The position numbers were made by a program, and so were the translations under genes. From Deltaproteobacteria bacterium (GTDB lineage Bacteria > Bdellovibrionota > FAC87 > UBA2466), in assembly GCA_013205415.1 (NCBI GenBank), contig JABMMY010000284.1, positions 1 through 14,403 of the forward strand: 14,403 nucleotides of DNA. Reading direction: 5' to 3'. This document shows positions 6,906 through 13,653 of the stretch, piece after piece (within the stretch, counting starts at the first letter, position 1; each line of letters begins with the position of its first letter). The notes below the pieces were generated by a model. It was not told the origin of the DNA. It made no database searches and saw nothing but the letters and a program-made list of their open reading frames with translations.

Positions 6906-7940
6906 TTGGCTATTGAAAGAATTTTAATTCTTCGCTTTAGCAGTCTGGGCGATATTGTAATGAGCACGCCTATGATTCGCTGTTTACGAAACCAGTTTCC
7001 CAGGGCCCAAATCGATATGGTCGTAAGAGAAGACTTCTTAGATCTTATTAAAAATAATCCAAGACTGAATCAAAAAAAGGGGCTCGCTCGAGGAGAGGGC
7101 CTGCAGGGTCTTTTAGAATTAAGAAGATGGATCCAATCACAAAATTACGACGTTATTTACGATGCCCACCGTTCGCTAAGAACCTTTTTCTTAATGCCCT
7201 TCTTAAAGGCCCCACAGAAATTTTATTTTAAAAAACATTACCTCAAGCGTTCTCTAGCTTTAACGTTTAAACTACCTTTATTAAAACATTTTGGGCGATT
7301 CTTAGAACGATATATTACCCCTCTTCATCCGCTGGGAGTTTCTTATGATGGCAAGGGGCCCGAGCTTTTTATCGACCCCTTAGCGGTGCAGCACACCCAA
7401 GAAAGATTTCTATCGGGATTAGCAAAGCCACGGATCACAGTGGGCCTCATCCCTTCTGCTCAATGGCAAGGCAAGCGCTGGCCCTTAAATTATTTTCGTG
7501 AACTCATTGAAAAAATGATTATCGATACTCCCTATCATTTCATTCTTTTTGGAGGCCCTGCAGATATTTTCTGCCAAGCACTTGCAGAAAATATCCCCTC
7601 CGAAAGACTCACTAATCTTCAAGGCAGGTGCAGCATTGCAGAAAGTGGCGCCCTGTTACAGGGCTGTGCTTTTGTCATTGCCAATGATACCGGCCTCATG
7701 CACATGGCCGATGCGCTAGGAAAACCCTCTATTCTTTTTTTAGGGCCTACCTCTAAAGAAAGTGGGTGCCTTCCTTTTCACCCTCAATCTATCGTCTTAG
7801 AAAGAAACTTATGGTGCCGTCCCTGCTCTAAGAATGGTCAGGCCCTTTGTATTCGAAAGGAAAGATATTGTTTAACTGAAATCACTCCTCAGATGGCCTT
7901 TGAATCGGTGATAAAACTAGGACACGCTTTAAACCTATGA
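6906..7940 (+). CDS. Glycosyltransferase family 9 heptosyltransferase (WaaF/WaaC-like)
   Basis: This family transfers L-glycero-D-manno-heptose from ADP-heptose to the LPS inner core at the cytoplasmic face of the inner membrane. The N-terminal motif ILILRFSSLGDIVMSTPM (6-23) is diagnostic. The nucleotide-sugar half has LIPSAQWQGKRWP (181-193), ILFGGPAD (213-220) and ANDTGLMHMADALGKP (259-274). A cysteine-rich C-terminus (C304, C307, C315, C322) is seen in many WaaF-type members, so heptosyltransferase II is the likelier role, but other GT9 acceptors cannot be excluded. The start is TTG 6906, only 2 nt after the argS stop, with AAGGA about 10 nt upstream; the next ATG falls inside the conserved motif. 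The 3' end overlaps waaA by ATGA. Both point to translational coupling from argS through waaA. Confidence 0.92.
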   Translation: MAIERILILRFSSLGDIVMSTPMIRCLRNQFPRAQIDMVVREDFLDLIKNNPRLNQKKGLARGEGLQGLLELRRWIQSQNYDVIYDAHRSLRTFFLMPFLKAPQKFYFKKHYLKRSLALTFKLPLLKHFGRFLERYITPLHPLGVSYDGKGPELFIDPLAVQHTQERFLSGLAKPRITVGLIPSAQWQGKRWPLNYFRELIEKMIIDTPYHFILFGGPADIFCQALAENIPSERLTNLQGRCSIAESGALLQGCAFVIANDTGLMHMADALGKPSILFLGPTSKESGCLPFHPQSIVLERNLWCRPCSKNGQALCIRKERYCLTEITPQMAFESVIKLGHALNL

Positions 7941-9226
7941 GCTTTTTTTGTTATCGCATCGCCTATCTTTTTTTCTGGTTACTAAGTTTTGCACTCCTTC
8001 CCTTTTCAAAGAAATTACGTTTAGGAATTTTGGGTCGTCGTGGGCTGCTCTTACGTTTAAAGACGGCAAAGGCCACCTGGATATCAAAGGGCTTAAGCTC
8101 GGAGCCCTATTGGTTTCATTTTGCTTCCAGTGGTGAACTAGAACAGGCCATTCCCATTGCAGAGGAGATTAAGATTAAAGACCCCTCGGCCTCTATCCTA
8201 TTTACCTTTTTTTCCCCTAGTGGACAAAAGGGGGTCGCTTTAGAAAAACTTCGACGACAGAGTGCCCATAAAACCTTACCTTGGGATGCGGCAGATTATG
8301 TGCCTCTAGATTTACCATGGCAGGTGGGAGCCGCGCTAAATATCGTAACGCCCAAGGCACTCATTCTTATTAATCGAGAAATTTGGCCCGAACTTATTTT
8401 CCAATCGCATCAAAAGCAGATTCCCATCTATCTATTTTCCGCCTTCTTCCCATCAACCAAATCAAAAATGCTAAAAATTTGGCGCCCCTACTTAAAACTT
8501 CTAAAGCAAATTGGCACAGTAGGAGACTCCTCTACGCAATTACTTTTGGGGACGGAGGCTAGTCTTAATGTCATTTCTGTCGGCGATACTCGAATAGAAA
8601 GGGTACTTCAGCGAAAGGAGCTACAACTATCCCCCCCAGCCTGGGGAGCCTTCTTAACTCAGAGATCTCTTTTTGTAGCGGCCAGTCTATGGGATGAAGA
8701 TTTTGAGGCATTAAAACCTACCATTGAAAAGATCGCGAAAGAATTTCCTTTATGGAGAATATGTCTAGTCCCTCACGAGCCCACCGAAGCTCTAATCTTA
8801 AAAATAAAGGCCTATGGAAAGGAAAAGGCTATTTCATTTCGCCGTTTTAGCCATTTTTTAGAGACTCCAGATGACACCTCCCCTTTGATTATGGACAGGG
8901 TAGGACTTTTAGCTGAGCTTTATCGTTTTTCCCAACTCACCTTTGTAGGCGGCAGCTTCAAATCAAAGGTTCACAATGTCTTAGAGCCCGCCGCCTACCA
9001 CAACGCCATTATCACAGGCCCTTTTATTCAAAATTCTTTTGAAGCCACAGAGATGAATCAATTAAAGCAGGGATTACAGAGCGTAAAGAGTTCAGAAGAG
9101 GCACTTCAGGTGCTTTTAAATCCACTTAGCAACGCATCATTCCTGAAATCCCAGGGAATAGAGGCCTATCAATATCTTCTGAAGCGACGAGGGGCTGCTA
9201 AGAAATACTGCGAACTTATCTCTTAA
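7937..9226 (+). CDS. waaA: 3-deoxy-D-manno-octulosonic acid (Kdo) transferase WaaA
   Basis: WaaA (KdtA) adds Kdo from CMP-Kdo to the lipid A precursor on the cytoplasmic face of the inner membrane. The N-terminus has the family's membrane-anchoring hydrophobic stretch (YRIAYLFFWLLSFALLPF, 6-23). WFHFASSGELEQ (59-70) carries the expected catalytic Glu (E67). Further family motifs are PLDLPW (123-128), EIWPELI (148-154), GDTRIERV (216-223), VPHEPTE (278-284) and FVGGS followed by HNVLEPAA (336-353). In most relatives the last block reads FVGGSxxxxGGHNxLEPA; here GG before HN is replaced by KV. The length of 429 aa is typical. It begins within the heptosyltransferase stop (ATGA overlap), so the Kdo and heptose steps of inner-core assembly are encoded as a coupled pair after argS. 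The next gene is convergent and 119 nt away. Confidence 0.94.
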   Translation: MSFFCYRIAYLFFWLLSFALLPFSKKLRLGILGRRGLLLRLKTAKATWISKGLSSEPYWFHFASSGELEQAIPIAEEIKIKDPSASILFTFFSPSGQKGVALEKLRRQSAHKTLPWDAADYVPLDLPWQVGAALNIVTPKALILINREIWPELIFQSHQKQIPIYLFSAFFPSTKSKMLKIWRPYLKLLKQIGTVGDSSTQLLLGTEASLNVISVGDTRIERVLQRKELQLSPPAWGAFLTQRSLFVAASLWDEDFEALKPTIEKIAKEFPLWRICLVPHEPTEALILKIKAYGKEKAISFRRFSHFLETPDDTSPLIMDRVGLLAELYRFSQLTFVGGSFKSKVHNVLEPAAYHNAIITGPFIQNSFEATEMNQLKQGLQSVKSSEEALQVLLNPLSNASFLKSQGIEAYQYLLKRRGAAKKYCELIS

Positions 9227-9280
9227 CCTAAAAGATCTATTTTAAAAAAATAACCTGCCGTCCTTTCGAGCCTAGCGCAC

Positions 9281-9321
9281 AAAAAAATAAAAAAAAAGCG
9301 GCGAGCCTTACGGCCCGCCGC
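9281..9321 (-). terminator. Rho-independent terminator of the porin gene
   Basis: On the minus strand a GC-rich stem (GCGGCG/CGCCGC plus GGC/GCC, one mismatch, loop GTAA; 9298-9321) is followed by a T-run of 9, an A and 7 more T (9281-9297). It starts 25 nt after the porin stop. On the plus strand the same stem is followed only by CCTTTTAG, so it may act weakly for waaA as well. Confidence 0.92.
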
Positions 9322-9345
9322 CTTTTAGATAGTTTACAGAAGCAA

Positions 9346-10389
9346 CTAGAACTTAGTTCCAAACATGATTCGGAAATCATGAGCCTTTGGGGACTTATTT
9401 TGCAAATTACGATTGGAGTAGGCTGCACGAATTCGCAGTTTATCCCATTCGTGAGTTACAGCACCGCTTACATTCCAATCGGAAGTAGAATCGGCTGCAG
9501 CAACTTTATCACTATGATAATCAACTTTAGCACTCACATTTACCACGCCTAGATCAACCATTGGCTCAACCCACACAGTGTGATTTTTAGTTTTTGTTGC
9601 ATCGGTGTCGGCAGTGTTTTGGCTGCCATACATGTATTCTAGATTGGCCGCAAACATTCCCATTTTCATATTAGCACCTGCAGAGGTACCAACATCCAAG
9701 GGTCCGCCACGCCATCTACCTAAATAGGTAGAGGCTACAGGCATAATCGTTATGCCTCCAACCTTCATGTCGGTGCTCCATCGAGCAGAGACGGATGGCA
9801 TGTTATCAAATTGACCAGATCCTTGTTGGCCACCTAACAAAGCAACCTCTAAGTTACCCATACCGGTATAGGTAGTTTTGATACCCATATCAGCATTAAA
9901 GCCACGGCTCTGCGCCCTAGCAAAACCTGAGGAGTAATAATAGCTATGACTATCATAACGTGCCCACATGTTTTCCATTCCAAATGGAGTTCTTACATAA
10001 CCAAATTGAGTGGTCATGTGATCGCTACATTTGTGCTCAACATAAGCAGACTGAGCCGACATTTGAAAATTACTGCTACCTAATGTTAGGTTATTGAAGT
10101 TAGCATTTTGACTATTAAAAGAGGTAGCTGTTGTTCCCTTTTGATTTGCAGCAAAATGCTCATCGATAACAACCTTTATTTTATCCGAAACATTCACATT
10201 GAACTTCATGTTAAGATCATCAATAAAAAATTGACTTTGTTTAGCTGTAGTATCTGACCATCCGTGAGCGTAACCGCCCTCGAATGAACCACCAATCATG
10301 AGACCTTTTTTATCTTCTGCGCCTTGTGCCGATACAACAAACACTAGCCCCAGAGACCATAATGCTGCTAATTTTAAATGCTTATTCAT
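9346..10389 (-). CDS. Porin-like outer-membrane beta-barrel protein
   Basis: This 347-aa protein is probably a channel or structural barrel in the outer membrane. It has a Sec signal peptide (MNKHLK, then a hydrophobic stretch to about residue 20, cleavage near 21-24 before EDKKG). The mature part consists of short alternating polar and hydrophobic, glycine- and aromatic-rich segments typical of barrel strands (MIGGSFEGGYAHGW, TTQFGYVRTPFGMENMW, IRAAYSNRNLQ). It ends in a C-terminal Phe (FRIMFGTKF), the usual signal for the BAM machine. FGYVRTPFGMENMWARYD resembles the conserved segment of phosphate-selective or general porins, but the substrate is unknown. An AGGGGG stands about 5 nt before ATG 10389; a second ATG 4 nt upstream is out of frame and stops after three codons. 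A promoter about 110 nt upstream and a strong terminator suggest a well-expressed single-gene unit. Confidence 0.85.
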   Translation of the reverse strand: MNKHLKLAALWSLGLVFVVSAQGAEDKKGLMIGGSFEGGYAHGWSDTTAKQSQFFIDDLNMKFNVNVSDKIKVVIDEHFAANQKGTTATSFNSQNANFNNLTLGSSNFQMSAQSAYVEHKCSDHMTTQFGYVRTPFGMENMWARYDSHSYYYSSGFARAQSRGFNADMGIKTTYTGMGNLEVALLGGQQGSGQFDNMPSVSARWSTDMKVGGITIMPVASTYLGRWRGGPLDVGTSAGANMKMGMFAANLEYMYGSQNTADTDATKTKNHTVWVEPMVDLGVVNVSAKVDYHSDKVAAADSTSDWNVSGAVTHEWDKLRIRAAYSNRNLQNKSPKAHDFRIMFGTKF

Positions 10390-10655
10390 TCATCCCCCTG
10401 TGTTTTACTGCTTTTTTTTGTAAAGATTTTTTAACCAACTACTACAACTCAATGTTTCGTTGTTAAAAGTTAATGTATGGTAACCCATAGTAATATACAT
10501 CACGAATTTAACTTGGCAAACTTTTATAACTACTTGCCGCGTCGTAAAAAATATAACTTCACGATAGAATAATTACCATGTAATGAAAACGATAACCCCT
10601 TTAAAGCAAAGAGTAAAATGTTTTTTTTGTTTGTTATTTTTACAAAACTTTTATT
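10390..10655 (-). other. AT-rich intergenic region and porin 5' leader
   Basis: The 266 nt between the YdcF-like gene and the porin gene hold the porin promoter (10492-10519) and a leader of roughly 95 nt rich in A and T. I see no tRNA, convincing small gene or strong hairpin. Short inverted repeats are present: ATTAC/GTAAT (about 10572-10584) and GGCAA/TTGCC (10515-10519 and 10534-10538). No clear terminator follows the YdcF-like gene. Confidence 0.6.
10492..10519 (-). promoter_or_regulatory. Sigma-70-type promoter of the porin gene
   Basis: On the minus strand TTGCCA (10519-10514) and TATATT (10497-10492) are separated by 16 nt, each matching consensus at five of six positions. The start site would lie near 10485, giving a leader of about 95 nt. 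The -35 box is also one arm of a GGCAA/TTGCC inverted repeat that could be an operator, though arms of 5 bp are easily chance. Confidence 0.65.
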
Positions 10656-11315
10656 TTAAACACTGAGTAAATAAAAGGTGAAGAGACTGTCCTTTAAAAA
10701 TTCAATGATAAATTTATAAAGCCCCTCTAGTGCGTGGTCCATGTTTCCATGAAGCGCGTCGGTAAAATCACTAGGTGTGGGATGAATTAAATATTCTATT
10801 TCGGGAGAAAACTTTTTGAATAACGCAAGCGATCGCGACATGTGATAATCGGAGGTCACTAAAATAACACGTGTTACTTTTTTTGATCTTAAAATTTTTG
10901 CACATTCAATTGCATTTTCAATAGTTGAGGTCGATTGCGATTCTAAAATAATTTTTTCCCAAATTATTTTTAAATCGATCTGTGATTCCGTTTGTGCGTT
11001 AATCAAATCGGTTAGCGTAGCCCCCTTTCCAATTCCCGAGATAATCAGAAACTGCCCCTCCTTTTGAATAAGAAGGTCTAAGGCTACCTTTATTCTTTTG
11101 CGATCCCCTGTCAGCACCACCAATCCCGTATCGGAATTTAAAGTGTCTATTATGACCGCTCGGTGGGACCCTGCCCTCTCTTTAGACTGGGCCTGCTCTA
11201 CAACGGCTAGATCTGAAAAGTAACGGTAGTCTCTCCAATACAGAAAAAATCTACCCCCTACAAAAAGAAAAAGGCCGGTGAGTAGTGCCAAAATTATTTT
11301 TTTAAGGAGGGTCAT
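10656..11315 (-). CDS. YdcF/SanA-like DUF218 membrane-anchored protein
   Basis: The 219-aa protein has an N-terminal hydrophobic anchor (about 5-27, KKIILALLTGLFLFVGGRFFLYW) and a DUF218 domain. The family motifs are LVVLTGD (65-71), FLIISGIGKG (89-98), ILESQSTSTIENA (123-135) and ILVTSDYHMSRS (151-162). In many relatives the third motif reads E..A.sT.eNa and the fourth s.yHm.Ra, so the proposed active-site residues seem kept. DUF218 proteins (YdcF, SanA, ElyC) act at the cell envelope and are linked to vancomycin tolerance or undecaprenyl-carrier metabolism in E. coli, but their reaction is not settled. The orientation is probably periplasmic. It starts 121 nt from the divergent rpmB gene and ends 266 nt before the porin gene on the same strand. 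The Shine-Dalgarno before ATG 11315 is weak. Confidence 0.87.
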   Translation of the reverse strand: MTLLKKIILALLTGLFLFVGGRFFLYWRDYRYFSDLAVVEQAQSKERAGSHRAVIIDTLNSDTGLVVLTGDRKRIKVALDLLIQKEGQFLIISGIGKGATLTDLINAQTESQIDLKIIWEKIILESQSTSTIENAIECAKILRSKKVTRVILVTSDYHMSRSLALFKKFSPEIEYLIHPTPSDFTDALHGNMDHALEGLYKFIIEFLKDSLFTFYLLSV

Positions 11316-11360
11316 CTGTGGCCCATCTTAAGTGATTTACGTTTTTTTTCAACAATCCCC

Positions 11361-11389
11361 TTGAAATCAGCCGAGTTTTTCAATATGAC
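11361..11389 (+). promoter_or_regulatory. Sigma-70-type promoter of rpmB
   Basis: TTGAAA (11361-11366) and TATGAC (11384-11389) are separated by 17 nt, placing the start near 11396 with a leader of about 40 nt before the rpmB GTG. The -35 box pairs with TTTCAA (11378-11383) as a 6-bp inverted repeat with an 11-nt spacer, covering most of the promoter. Confidence 0.6.
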
Positions 11390-11436
11390 TGACACTAATT
11401 TTGTGCTCAATAAGAGCCATACAGGAGTAGAAAACC

Positions 11437-11664
11437 GTGGCAAGAAAATGCGTGATTTGCAAAAAGATTCCAGTAACAGGCAATAAGGTCAGTCATTCCA
11501 ACATCAAAACTAAAAAGCGCCATTTTCCTAATATTCAAAAAGTTCGGGCAGTTATCGATGGAGTGACCCAAAGAGTTTACACCTGCACTCGATGTTTACG
11601 TTCGGGTTTAATTTTAAAGCCGACCATGATGAAGCGTTCCGCTCCAGCGGTTCAAACAGCTTAA
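11437..11664 (+). CDS. rpmB: 50S ribosomal protein L28
   Basis: L28 is a small basic protein of the large ribosomal subunit. The 75-aa product begins with ARKCVICKK and has the conserved segments GNKVSHSNIKTKKRHFPNIQ (15-34) and VYTCTRCLRSGLI (47-59). The two CxxC pairs (C5/C8 and C50/C53) mark the zinc-binding form of the protein rather than the cysteine-free paralogue made under zinc limitation in some bacteria. The start is GTG 11437, with CAGGAG 9 nt upstream. It has its own promoter upstream and a strong hairpin terminator 52 nt after the stop, so it is most likely a single-gene transcript. Confidence 0.97.
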   Translation: MARKCVICKKIPVTGNKVSHSNIKTKKRHFPNIQKVRAVIDGVTQRVYTCTRCLRSGLILKPTMMKRSAPAVQTA

Positions 11665-11715
11665 TCATTCCTATTTAAATTTCTCAAAAACAGGACAAAG
11701 TCTCTTAAATCTTGG

Positions 11716-11750
11716 AAAAGGGTGGTAGGCCTCAAGCCTACCGCCCTTTT
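11716..11750 (+). terminator. Bidirectional intrinsic terminator after rpmB
   Basis: A 15-bp stem (AAAAGGGTGGTAGGC pairing with GCCTACCGCCCTTTT, one T-G wobble) closes over a 5-nt loop CTCAA. The arms carry A-runs on the left and T-runs on the right, so it can work in both directions. It ends rpmB and isolates the sigma-54 activator gene, which starts 73 nt later. Confidence 0.93.
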
Positions 11751-11822
11751 CATTTGTCTTGGCCCGCCTTGCATAAGAGGAATCTCAAATACAGATTAAA
11801 TGTCTTAAAAGGAGAGCTCTTA

Positions 11823-12809
11823 ATGTCAGAATTTATTTATGGAACCTCAGAAAGCTTTAAGAAAACCATAGAAAAGGTAAATCTCTATGCCCCTCATCCC
11901 TGGCCCGTTTTAATTCTTGGTGAAACTGGGGTCGGAAAGGAGCTCATAGCCAAAAGGCTCCATGAGCTTTCCACTAGAAGATCGATGCCCTTAATTCCGG
12001 TGAATTGCAGTGCCATTCCGGCGGGGCTTTTTGAAAGCGAAATTTTTGGGTACGAAAAGGGGGCCTTTTCAGGAGCGGCATCAAATTCAAGAGGTCTGGC
12101 TAGAATGGCTAATGGAGGCACTCTTTTCCTTGATGAATTAGGGGAATTAGATATCAATCTTCAAGCAAAACTTTTACGTCTCATCGATCTGGGTGAGGTA
12201 AGATCTGTAGGTTCTCAGAAAGTGGAATATATCAACGTTCGAGTGATTGCAGCGACTAATGTAGACCTCTACGCCGCCACAGCTTCTGGCCACTTTCGTC
12301 AAGACCTGCTGGAAAGACTCTCAGTTTTAAGAATCCCGGTCCCCTCTTTAAAAGAGCGAAAAGAGGATATTCCTTTAATTGCCACCGCTATTTTAGAGAG
12401 ATTGGGAGCGAGATTTTCAGTAGAGGATCTAGCGGTTCTCTCATGTTTTGATTATCCGGGTAACATTCGCCAACTAAGAAATATTTTAATCCGAGCTGTG
12501 GTTATGGGAAAAATGAAAGTTTCAGAATCCCTTCTCAAGCAACTTCTTAAAGAGGAACAAAAAGAAACAATAGTGGTCGGCACCTCGCCAGAACGAGCCT
12601 CTTTACTTCATGGGCCACTCGAGGCTATTGAGAAGGAGATCATCGTTGATAGGTTAAAAAAATATCACGGCAATCGTAAAGAGACAGCAAAGGATTTAGG
12701 GATTGCAAAATCTACGCTACATGAAAAATTACGCCGGTGGAAAGCAGACCCCACCGTTGCAAAAAATTGGCCTATGGCTCGTTGGGGCAGTCCTCTTAGC
12801 CTCGCCTAG
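11823..12809 (+). CDS. Sigma-54-dependent transcriptional activator lacking a sensor domain
   Basis: This 328-aa protein is a bacterial enhancer-binding protein that uses ATP to open sigma-54 promoters. It begins almost directly with the AAA+ domain: Walker A GETGVGKE (33-40), the sigma-54 contact loop GAFSGA (80-85; usual GAFTGA), Walker B GGTLFLDEL (98-106), the arginine-finger region FRQDLLERL (158-166) and the YPGNIRQLRN block (211-220). A Fis-type helix-turn-helix (NRKETAKDLGIAKSTLHEKL, 284-303) binds DNA. No response-regulator, GAF or PAS domain precedes it, as in PspF, so control probably comes from a partner protein or its expression level. ATG 11823 was chosen because AAGGAG lies 8 nt upstream; a TTG-started frame open from 11712 would begin inside the preceding terminator. 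The last 22 residues after the helix-turn-helix are overlapped by the next gene. Confidence 0.93.
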   Translation: MSEFIYGTSESFKKTIEKVNLYAPHPWPVLILGETGVGKELIAKRLHELSTRRSMPLIPVNCSAIPAGLFESEIFGYEKGAFSGAASNSRGLARMANGGTLFLDELGELDINLQAKLLRLIDLGEVRSVGSQKVEYINVRVIAATNVDLYAATASGHFRQDLLERLSVLRIPVPSLKERKEDIPLIATAILERLGARFSVEDLAVLSCFDYPGNIRQLRNILIRAVVMGKMKVSESLLKQLLKEEQKETIVVGTSPERASLLHGPLEAIEKEIIVDRLKKYHGNRKETAKDLGIAKSTLHEKLRRWKADPTVAKNWPMARWGSPLSLA

Positions 12810-13653
12810 TTTTGGTAATACCGATCGTATTAGTTGGATTATTGAACAGATAGTTCTGCCCCCGCTTCCTACCATCGAAGAAAAGGCAGGCTTTCAAGCG
12901 ATGACTCAGGGGGTGAATTATTCCGATGCTTTTTCGATATTAGGCGATGTCCTTTACGATTCTAAGATTGTAGATTTCGGAATGAAATATTCGGAAAGAT
13001 TTTTTCCAGAATGGACTGAAGAGGGAAAGTCATTAAGACGTGAAAGCCTGGGGCTTAGAAAAAGTTTTGCCGCACAAATTGGCAGAGGTTTTTTAACTAA
13101 CGAAAATCATTTTGGTAGGCTTAGTGCTGAGGTCATTCAATTTGACCCGTCAGCATTCAGACTTCTTCGTGTGGGATATAATACTGCCATTTTTGATACG
13201 CTCGATGTTCCATGGATTTTGCGTTTGAATTTTCACTGTTTATTTCCACTTAGACAGCCCACAGGCTCATCTAGAACTAGAGCTTCAGAGACGATTAGAG
13301 AGGGAGTTATCTACAACTCTTCGGTTGAGATAGGTCAGAAGGTGGTTATTACGAGTCAAGCCTCCTTTCAATTAGGAGGAATGATTCATTGGACCTACCG
13401 AACGAGGAACATTCCAGAGGATATTTTACATGTGGGGCAACATTACGAACACATGCTTTTTTCACTAGGCCCGTGGGCAGAGTATGGCAATAAGACAAGT
13501 CAAATTCGATTAGCGATTCCGTGGCGTTTTTGGTTAGACAAAGAAATTTTTGAAAGACCGACAACGACAACTGGAACTCAATCGGTATTGGTTCGTTATC
13601 CTAATGTGATCTCTTTCCCTGATGTGTCGTTGGTGTGGGCTCTTGCCCTTTAG
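12721..13653 (+). CDS. Exported hypothetical protein, possibly outer-membrane
   Basis: I do not recognise this protein (310 aa from ATG 12721). It carries a signal peptide: a Lys-containing start (LQKIG), a hydrophobic core (LWLVGAVLLA), then SPSFGN as a cleavage region. The mature part has alternating polar and aromatic segments (SFQLGGMIHWTYRTRN, FSLGPWAEYGNKTSQIRLAI) that could be barrel strands, but there is no terminal Phe, as it ends VSLVWALAL. The start is uncertain: ATG 12721 lacks a good Shine-Dalgarno and gives an unusually long N-region, while TTG 12757, with GGAAAG 12 nt upstream, gives a compact signal peptide and 298 aa. Either way it begins inside the 3' end of the sigma-54 activator gene in another frame (53-89 nt overlap), so the two are probably translated in a coupled way. 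Its end overlaps a convergent gene by 53 nt. Confidence 0.75.
   Translation: MKNYAGGKQTPPLQKIGLWLVGAVLLASPSFGNTDRISWIIEQIVLPPLPTIEEKAGFQAMTQGVNYSDAFSILGDVLYDSKIVDFGMKYSERFFPEWTEEGKSLRRESLGLRKSFAAQIGRGFLTNENHFGRLSAEVIQFDPSAFRLLRVGYNTAIFDTLDVPWILRLNFHCLFPLRQPTGSSRTRASETIREGVIYNSSVEIGQKVVITSQASFQLGGMIHWTYRTRNIPEDILHVGQHYEHMLFSLGPWAEYGNKTSQIRLAIPWRFWLDKEIFERPTTTTGTQSVLVRYPNVISFPDVSLVWALAL

Noticed and set aside
10583..10666. Small plus-strand open frame of 27 codons in the porin leader region
   Set aside because: No ribosome-binding site, low-complexity content, and it runs into the 3' end of the YdcF-like gene.
11760..11775. TGGC-CCGCC-TTGC resembling a sigma-54 promoter before the activator gene
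   Set aside because: The GG and GC dinucleotides are 8 nt apart; sigma-54 promoters need 10, and spacing is strict.
11712..11822. N-terminal extension of the sigma-54 activator from a TTG start
   Set aside because: It begins inside the rpmB terminator hairpin and adds 37 residues unlike any domain, while ATG 11823 has a good AAGGAG at proper distance.
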